Shown: piece after piece, positions 58,964 to 64,000 of the stretch
How positions within the stretch are numbered: position 1 is the stretch's first letter
Layout: each line of letters starts with the position of its first letter
The notes under the pieces: generated by a model
What the model saw: the letters and a program-made list of their open reading frames with translations, nothing else
Databases searched by the model: none
What the model was told of the DNA's origin: nothing
Position numbers and translations under genes: made by a program
Source of the DNA: Couchioplanes caeruleus
Lineage (GTDB): Bacteria > Actinomycetota > Actinomycetes > Mycobacteriales > Micromonosporaceae
Direction of reading: 5' to 3'
Length of the DNA stretch: 64,000 nucleotides
NCBI RefSeq assembly: GCF_023499255.1
Contig: NZ_CP092183.1
Coordinates: forward strand, 317,501 to 381,500

Positions 58964-60835
58964 ATGCCCAGAGCCAGAAGGACAGTCGTCCTCGCGGGCG
59001 CGATGAGCGCCGCGCTGCTCAGCGCCGGCGCCGCCGTGACGCTCGCCCCCTCGGCGTTCGCCGCGAACGAGCCCGTCCAGATCTATCTCACCACCACCAG
59101 CGACAGCGGCGGGCGAACGGTCACCCGCGGCCTCCAGCAGCAGACGCCGGTCTCGTTCGCGTCGAGCACCGGCAGCGCCAATCAGACCATCACGGTCAAC
59201 GAGAACACGACGTACCAGCAGTTCGAGGGCGGCGGTGCCTCGTTCACGGACACCGCGGCCTGGCTGATGAACGGCAGTGGCGCGCTGTCGGCCGCCACCC
59301 GCAACGACGTCATGACCAAGCTTTTCAGCCCCAGCAGCGGCATCGGGGTCAGCGCGGTGCGCAACGTCATCGGGTCGTCGGACCTGGCTCGGTCCAGCTA
59401 TTCGTACGACGAGACGTGCTGTGACGTGAACGATTTCTCGCTCAGCCGCGACACCGACGTGATGGCGCTGACGAAGCAGGCGCGTGGGCTCAATCCCCAG
59501 CTCGCGCTCTTCGCCTCGCCGTGGTCCGCGCCGTACTGGATGAAGGACAACAACTCCTACAACCAGGGCTACCTCAAAGCCGAGTACTACAAGGCGTACG
59601 CGCAATACTTCGTGAAATACCTGCAGGCGTACGAGGCTCAGGGCGTACACGTGAATTACGTGACCGAGCAGAACGAGCCCGGATGCTGTGCCGGATATCC
59701 GTCCATGCAGTGGTCCGTCTCGGGGCTGCAGTCGTTCGCCAAGAACGACCTGCTCCCGGCCCTGCAGGGGGCCGGCCTGAGCACCAAGCTGCTCGTGCAC
59801 GACTGGAACTACAGCGATTACGACACGTGGGCCGCGCCGCCGGTCAACGACGCGACGATCCGCAACCACCCCAACTTCGGCGGCGTCGCCTGGCACGGTT
59901 ACGGCGGTGATCCGAGCAAGGCTTCATCGGTACGCGCCCAGTACCCGTCCATGAATCAGTATTTCACCGAGCACTCGGGCGGCACCTGGGTCGGCAATCA
60001 GCACGCCGAGGACATGAACAACCTCATCGACTACACCCGCAACTGGGCGCGGTCGTGGACCAAATGGAGCCTCGCAGTCGACCAGAACATGGGGCCGCAC
60101 AACGGCGGCTGTGGCACCTGCACCGGCCTGATCACCGTGCACAACGGCGACGGGCGCAGCGGACAGGTCGACTACACCGTCGAGTACTACACGATGGGCC
60201 ACCTCACCAAGTTCGTGAAGCCGGGCGCCGTACGCATCGACTCGACCGCGAACAGCACCGTGAAGAATGTGGCGTGGAAGAACCCGGACGGGTCGAAGGC
60301 GCTCATCGCGTACAACACCAGTGGCAGCACCCAGAGCGTGAAGGTGAACTGGGGCAACCAGTCGTTCGTCTACAGCCTGCCGACCCGTACCTCGGCGACC
60401 TTCACGTGGACGGGCAGCCAGGGCACCGGAGGCGGTACGCCCTCCGGCCGCACCGGCGCGATCGCCGGCCTGGGTGGCAAGTGCCTCGACGTCACCGACG
60501 GCTCCACCGCCAACGGCAACCTGCCGCAGATGTGGTCGTGCGTCGCCGGCTCCACCAACCAGACGTGGACGATCGGCACCGACGGGACCGTACGCGGCCT
60601 CGGCAAGTGCCTCGACGTGGCGAACAACGCAACGACCGACGGCGCCACCGTGCACCTCTGGGACTGCATCGACACCGTCGGTACGCAGAAGTGGCAGATC
60701 TCGAACGGCGCGATCGTCAACAGCGCCTCGGGCAAGTGCCTCGACGTGAAGGACAACAACACCGCGAACGGTGCGAAGCTGCAGATCTGGGCCTGCACCG
60801 GGGCCGCCAACCAGCGCTGGACCGTACCGGCCTGA
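58964..60835 (+). CDS. Secreted GH30-family glycosidase with C-terminal ricin-type lectin domain
   Basis: 623 aa from ATG 58964 (GGGAG upstream). Signal peptide RRTVVLAGAMSAALLSAGAAVTLAPSAFA. Catalytic (beta/alpha)8 domain: YQQFEGGGASFTDTAAWLM at the start, acid/base Glu in VTEQNEPGCC, nucleophile Glu in YFTEHSGGTW. Then a short beta domain, a Gly/Thr linker and a CBM13/ricin B module with three repeats (GKCLDVTDGSTANGNLPQMWSC, GKCLDVANNATTDGATVHLWDC, GKCLDVKDNNTANGAKLQIWAC). GH30 enzymes cleave beta-glucans, xylans or glucosylceramides; probably a beta-glucanase. Confidence 0.93.
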   Translation: MPRARRTVVLAGAMSAALLSAGAAVTLAPSAFAANEPVQIYLTTTSDSGGRTVTRGLQQQTPVSFASSTGSANQTITVNENTTYQQFEGGGASFTDTAAWLMNGSGALSAATRNDVMTKLFSPSSGIGVSAVRNVIGSSDLARSSYSYDETCCDVNDFSLSRDTDVMALTKQARGLNPQLALFASPWSAPYWMKDNNSYNQGYLKAEYYKAYAQYFVKYLQAYEAQGVHVNYVTEQNEPGCCAGYPSMQWSVSGLQSFAKNDLLPALQGAGLSTKLLVHDWNYSDYDTWAAPPVNDATIRNHPNFGGVAWHGYGGDPSKASSVRAQYPSMNQYFTEHSGGTWVGNQHAEDMNNLIDYTRNWARSWTKWSLAVDQNMGPHNGGCGTCTGLITVHNGDGRSGQVDYTVEYYTMGHLTKFVKPGAVRIDSTANSTVKNVAWKNPDGSKALIAYNTSGSTQSVKVNWGNQSFVYSLPTRTSATFTWTGSQGTGGGTPSGRTGAIAGLGGKCLDVTDGSTANGNLPQMWSCVAGSTNQTWTIGTDGTVRGLGKCLDVANNATTDGATVHLWDCIDTVGTQKWQISNGAIVNSASGKCLDVKDNNTANGAKLQIWACTGAANQRWTVPA

Positions 60836-60844
60836 GCATGGCGC

Positions 60845-60875
60845 AGAGGGCTCGCGGCCACTCCGCGGGCCCTCT
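60845..60875 (+). terminator. Terminator of the GH30 gene
   Basis: A 13-bp stem (60845-60857 with 60863-60875, one G-U pair) with loop CCACT starts 10 bp after the stop codon, followed by pyrimidine-rich sequence. Confidence 0.75.
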
Positions 60876-60960
60876 CCCTGTCCAACCACCCCGCCGCCAC
60901 CCACAAACGGACTGAAGGCCATCCCGTTTTCTGTCACACCCCTCGGGCAAGCTTCATCCC

Positions 60961-61935
60961 ATGCACGCCATCACGATCGAGAAGCCGGGCGGACCCGAGG
61001 CGCTCGTCTGGGCCCGGGTCCCGGATCCCGAGCCGGGTCCCGGGGAGGTCGTCGTCGAGGTCACGGCCGCGGCCGTCAACCGCGCCGACGTGATGCAACG
61101 ACAGGGCCACTACCCGCCGCCGCCCGGCGCCCCGCCGTACCCGGGCCTGGAATGCTCCGGCGTGATCGCCGCGTCCGCGCCCGACGTGACCGGCCACCAC
61201 GTGGGTGAGCGGGTCTGCGCCCTGCTGGCGGGCGGCGGCTACGCCGAGCGCGTCGCCGTGCCGGCCGGTCAGCTGCTCCCGGTGCCGCAGGGCATGTCGC
61301 TGCAGGAGGCGGCGGCGTTGCCCGAGGTGGCCTGCACGGTCTGGTCCAACGTCGTGGACATCGCCCGCCTCCGCAAGGACCAGACGCTGCTCGTGCACGG
61401 CGGTGGTGGCGGCATCGGCACCTTCGCGATCCAGCTCGGCAAGGCACTCGGCGCCACGGTGATCGTGACCGCCCGCGAGGCGAAACACGAGCAGCTTTTG
61501 GCGCTCGGCGCCGACCTCGCCGTCGACTACACCACCGGCGACTTCGTCCAGGCGACCCGCGACTTCACGGAAGGCCACGGCGCCGACGTCATCCTCGACA
61601 TCATCGGCGCGAAATACCTGGCCCGGAACATCGAGGCGCTCGCCACGGACGGCCACATCGTCACGATCGGCATGCAGGGCGGCCGCAAGGGCGAGCTGGA
61701 CTTCGGCGCCCTGATGGCAAAACGCGGCTCGGTGGCCGCGACGACGCTGCGCGCCCGCCCGGCCCGCGACAAGTCCCGCATCGTCCGCGGAGTGCGCGAC
61801 CAGGTGTGGCCGCTCGTGGACGCGGGCGCCATCCGCCCCATCATCGACCGCACCCTTCCGATGCGCAACGCCGCGGACGCCCACCGCCTGATGGAGGCGA
61901 GTGACCACATCGGCAAAATCGTCCTGCTCCCGTGA
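60961..61935 (+). CDS. Zinc-free NAD(P)H:quinone oxidoreductase (zeta-crystallin-like)
   Basis: 324 aa. GroES-like start: MHAITIEKPGGPEALVWARVPDPEPGPGEVVVEVTAAAVNRADVMQRQGHYPPPPG. The NADPH site is LLVHGGGGGIGTFAIQLGKALGA, without zinc-binding cysteines. Belongs to the quinone oxidoreductase/TP53I3-like group that reduces quinones by one electron. Near the SoxR-controlled flavin reductase, so a shared redox role is possible but unproven. Confidence 0.92.
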   Translation: MHAITIEKPGGPEALVWARVPDPEPGPGEVVVEVTAAAVNRADVMQRQGHYPPPPGAPPYPGLECSGVIAASAPDVTGHHVGERVCALLAGGGYAERVAVPAGQLLPVPQGMSLQEAAALPEVACTVWSNVVDIARLRKDQTLLVHGGGGGIGTFAIQLGKALGATVIVTAREAKHEQLLALGADLAVDYTTGDFVQATRDFTEGHGADVILDIIGAKYLARNIEALATDGHIVTIGMQGGRKGELDFGALMAKRGSVAATTLRARPARDKSRIVRGVRDQVWPLVDAGAIRPIIDRTLPMRNAADAHRLMEASDHIGKIVLLP

Positions 61936-61995
61936 GCGGTTCGGCGGGCGCGGTCTTGTGAGAGCCGGCGGCGACCGCCGGGCGGAGACAGCAAG

Positions 61996-62033
61996 CGGCC
62001 GGCCGGCCCGAAATCGCCCGAGCCGACCGGCCG
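61996..62033. terminator. Bidirectional hairpin terminator
   Basis: A 15-bp stem with two mismatches (61996-62010 with 62019-62033) between the oxidoreductase stop and the end of the convergent secreted-protein gene at 62051. Confidence 0.7.
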
Positions 62034-62050
62034 ACGTCTTCTGGAGGGGC

Positions 62051-62863
62051 TCAGACCTGCACGTTCTCGATGCCGGAGAAGACCCGCACCCGCCAGCTGC
62101 AGTTGATCCACGTGCTCACGTCGAAGTAGCCCGTACGCGCACCGGCGTGGCCGTTCAGCGTCACCGTGCCCGCGGACGTGGAGGCGTTCGCCGACTCGTA
62201 GCCGGACGGGTTGCCGTTCCAGGCGACGAAGAGGAAGCCGTCCTCCTCGCACGTGTAGTTCGCGATCACCTTGTAGTCCTTGGTCGGCACCCGCAGCGTC
62301 GGGCTCTGCCAGGTGCTGGACGTGCCCTGCCAGTCGGAGATCACCTTGGAGCGGCGCTGCACGACCTGGACGGCGTCGAGACGGGCGGCGTTCTTGCGGG
62401 CCGCGGTGCCGGCGAAGACAGCCTTCCACGTGCCCGTGGTGTCGGCGACGTAGCGGCGGGTGAAGGTGCCGGCGTCCGTCGTGGTCGCGTAGCCGCGGTA
62501 GGTGAAGGCGGTCGCCGCGGTGCCGGCCTTGCGGAAGTAGAAGCTGACCCGGCCGCGGTTGCCCGTCGCGCCGATCCACACGCGGCCGGTGAGCGTGACG
62601 GTGGAGCCCTTGAGCGCCGGCTCGGGCGTCGCGTTGAAGGTCATCTTGACGGCGACCTGCGCGCCGGGCGCTGCCGCAACCGCCGACGAACGCGACGCTC
62701 CCGCAGCCGTCGACGCGGCGGCAGCGGTCGACACGCCTGCAGCGGCCGGAGCCCCGGGCGCGACCGGAGCGGCCGGGGTGGCCTGGGCCGGGGCGGCCAT
62801 GGTTGCGGCGAGGGCGGTCGCGGCGGTGAGCAGGGTCAGGAACAGGGACGGCTTGCGGCGCAT
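62051..62863 (-). CDS. Secreted beta-rich protein, unknown function
   Basis: 270 aa from ATG 62863. Signal peptide (SLFLTLLTAATALAATMAAPAQA), an Ala/Pro/Gly/Ser-rich linker (about residues 30-65), then an Ig-like segment KGSTVTLTGRVWIGATGNRGRVSFYFRKAGT...TRRYVADTTGTWKAVFAG, and a C-terminal domain with two Cys (NYTCEEDG, INCSWRV). It resembles extracellular Ig-repeat proteins of actinomycetes. No enzymatic motif seen. Confidence 0.75.
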   Translation of the reverse strand: MRRKPSLFLTLLTAATALAATMAAPAQATPAAPVAPGAPAAAGVSTAAAASTAAGASRSSAVAAAPGAQVAVKMTFNATPEPALKGSTVTLTGRVWIGATGNRGRVSFYFRKAGTAATAFTYRGYATTTDAGTFTRRYVADTTGTWKAVFAGTAARKNAARLDAVQVVQRRSKVISDWQGTSSTWQSPTLRVPTKDYKVIANYTCEEDGFLFVAWNGNPSGYESANASTSAGTVTLNGHAGARTGYFDVSTWINCSWRVRVFSGIENVQV

Positions 62864-62980
62864 GAAGACGGGTAGCCTTTCGGGCTGGTTCACAGTGGTA
62901 TGTCCGAAGTGTCCCAGCCTCGCGCGTGCCCGTCGAGGGCGCCGCCGGAAGACCACCGTGTCCGGTTCGTCCGAATGGGG

Positions 62981-63412
62981 TCAGTCACCGATCAAGCGGC
63001 GCGGACCCGCACCCAGTCGGCCCAATTCGTCGCCCGGGTTGATCAGTGGGCAGCGGTCGATCGACATGCAGCCGCAGCCCACGCAGCCGGTGAAGTCGTC
63101 GCGCAGTTGCTGCAGGTGGCGCATCCGCCGGACGAGTTCGGCCTGCCAGCATGCCGACACCCTGGCCCAGTCCTCCCGCGTCGGGGTGCGGCTCTCCGGC
63201 AGCACGGCGAGAACCGCCGCCACGTCCTTGAGCGGAATGCCGACCCGCTGGGCGATCCGGATGAACGCCACCCGGCGCAGCGCGTCGCGACGATAGCGGC
63301 GCTGGTTGCCGGCGGTGCGCGTACTCGTGATGAGGCCCTGCCGCTCGAAGAAGTGCAGCGCGGACACCGACACGCCGCTGCGGGCCGCGAGCTGGCCGAC
63401 CGTGAGCTCCAT
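62981..63412 (-). CDS. soxR: SoxR-type MerR redox-sensing regulator (second copy)
   Basis: 143 aa from ATG 63412. MerR winged helix LTVGQLAARSGVSVSALHFFERQGLI and NQRRYRRDALRRVAFIRIAQ, plus the 2Fe-2S motif C-x2-C-x-C-x5-C in CVGCGCMSIDRC followed by PLINPGDELG. Divergent from an FMN-reductase gene, with a good SoxR box between. It is similar in length and motifs to the copy at 32102-32542. Confidence 0.95.
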   Translation of the reverse strand: MELTVGQLAARSGVSVSALHFFERQGLITSTRTAGNQRRYRRDALRRVAFIRIAQRVGIPLKDVAAVLAVLPESRTPTREDWARVSACWQAELVRRMRHLQQLRDDFTGCVGCGCMSIDRCPLINPGDELGRLGAGPRRLIGD

Positions 63413-63436
63413 CCCCCGTGCCCCTTCGTAGGTTGA

Positions 63437-63454
63437 CCTCAACATTAGTTGGGG
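63437..63454. promoter_or_regulatory. SoxR box between soxR and the FMN reductase gene
   Basis: CCTCAACATTAGTTGGGG is a 7-bp inverted repeat (six pairs plus a T-G mismatch) around ATTA and follows the SoxR consensus half sites CCTCAA/TTGAGG. It lies 24 bp from the soxR start and 16 bp before the reductase start, as expected for a MerR-type activator. Confidence 0.75.
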
Positions 63455-63470
63455 TTTTAGCGTCCCGGGC

Positions 63471-64000
63471 ATGGACACCACGCCGCTTCGCGTCGCAGTC
63501 ATCGTCGGCAGCACCCGGGAGGGCCGGTTCGGGCCCACCGTCGCCGCCTGGATCGCCGGCCTGATCAGCCGGCGATCCGACCTGAAAGCCGACCTCATCG
63601 ACCCGGCCGCGACCACCCCCACCGCCCGCGTCCCGGCCGAGGACCGGACCGTGACTGAGGCGCTCGGGCTGGCCGACGCGTTCGTCGTCGTCACGCCCGA
63701 GTACAACCACAGCTATCCCGCGCCGCTGAAGGCGCTCATCGACGGTCACTTCGGCGAGTGGCGGGCCAAGCCGATCGCCTTCGTCTCGTACGGCGGGTTG
63801 TCCGGCGGCCTGCGCGCGGTCGAACACCTGCGCCCCGTTTTCGCCGAACTGCATGCCGTCACCGTGCGGGACACCGTCAGCTTCCACGGCGCCCGGCAGT
63901 GCTTCGGCGGGGACGGGCTTCCCGTCGACCCGGGCAGCACCGTCGCGGCGGAGCGGATGCTCGATGGGCTCACCTGGTGGGGGAACTCCTTGAGGGACGC
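63471..64000 (+). CDS. NADPH-dependent FMN reductase (C-terminus beyond window)
   Basis: At least 176 aa; the reading frame is open at the right edge. Flavodoxin-like fold: LRVAVIVGSTREGRFGPTVAAWI (FMN phosphate loop), VVVTPEYNHSYPAPLKALIDG (flavin-binding Tyr-Asn), PIAFVSYGGLSGGLRAVEHLRPVF. Actinomycete SoxR regulons contain such NADPH-dependent reductases, which process redox-active quinones. The divergent position with a SoxR box supports that role here. Confidence 0.92.
   Translation, partial: MDTTPLRVAVIVGSTREGRFGPTVAAWIAGLISRRSDLKADLIDPAATTPTARVPAEDRTVTEALGLADAFVVVTPEYNHSYPAPLKALIDGHFGEWRAKPIAFVSYGGLSGGLRAVEHLRPVFAELHAVTVRDTVSFHGARQCFGGDGLPVDPGSTVAAERMLDGLTWWGNSLRD

Noticed and set aside
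1..64000. CRISPR array or rRNA operon
   Set aside because: No regularly spaced repeat of 25-40 bp and no rRNA-like sequence was seen anywhere in the window.

Overview
The window is GC-rich actinomycete chromosome. Codon use, the cation/acetate symporter beside a LytS/LytTR pair, EccB, I36-type secreted proteins and two Streptomyces-type SoxR regulators suggest a filamentous actinobacterium, probably Micromonosporaceae (Actinoplanes/Micromonospora-like). The family placement is inference. The most distinctive part is an 18-kb integrated mobile element (about 40.41-58.50 kb) whose layout matches an actinomycete integrative and conjugative element (AICE).

Left chromosomal arm (1-40.4 kb). It opens with a truncated DUF485 membrane protein, a flavin reductase and a small membrane protein. 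Next is a tryptophanyl-tRNA synthetase preceded by a 12-codon leader with two tandem Trp codons and alternative hairpins, a classical ribosome-mediated attenuator. Then come an ABC exporter, a secreted Gln/Gly-rich protein, a cation/acetate-type symporter with its small membrane partner, a DUF4173 membrane protein, an OmpR-type two-component system, a LytS/LytTR system, an exopolysaccharide glycosylphosphotransferase, an Fpg/Nei glycosylase, a GT4 glycosyltransferase and an arylsulfotransferase-like protein. A compact operon (nucleotidyltransferase, glycerol-1-phosphate dehydrogenase, CDP-alcohol phosphatidyltransferase) lies divergent to an aminotransferase and may make an unusual polyol-phosphate or lipid product. 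Further right are CorA, EccB, cyclophilin, rhomboid, thiolase, and a split transketolase divergent from a SoxR gene. A group of secreted cell-wall proteins (two sharing a duplicated I36-like domain, one M15/PG-binding), an ESX-like small-protein operon, and a TetR/SRPBCC pair with a clear palindromic operator complete this arm.

Mobile element (40,407-58,495). A 63-bp perfect direct repeat equals the 3' part of the tRNA-Ser(UGA) gene. The complete tRNA is at the right end (58,433-58,523, minus strand). From left to right the element carries a 1127-aa single-chain nuclease-methyltransferase of the type ISP kind; small unknown genes; a short GntR regulator; a HAD phosphatase and a GntR-UTRA (KorSA-like) repressor on the minus strand; a control region with three copies of one operator; then a plus-strand run of DUF6284, DUF2637 (Spd-like), a small protein, an FtsK/TraB-like DNA translocase, two small proteins, a DnaB-N/DUF3987 replication protein, excisionase and tyrosine integrase. 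Just after the translocase gene is a cluster of seven GGTCGCG/CGCGACC motifs, a candidate clt (conjugal transfer) locus. Just after the replication gene are facing 9-bp iterons forming a 31-bp near-perfect hairpin, a candidate origin. The end near attR holds lower-GC cargo (membrane protein, lipoprotein, small secreted protein) and a decayed IS5-type transposase.

Right chromosomal arm (58.5-64 kb). It holds tRNA-Ser, a GH30 glycosidase with a ricin-type lectin domain, a quinone oxidoreductase, a secreted beta-rich protein, and a second soxR divergent from a truncated NADPH-dependent FMN reductase, with a good SoxR box between them.
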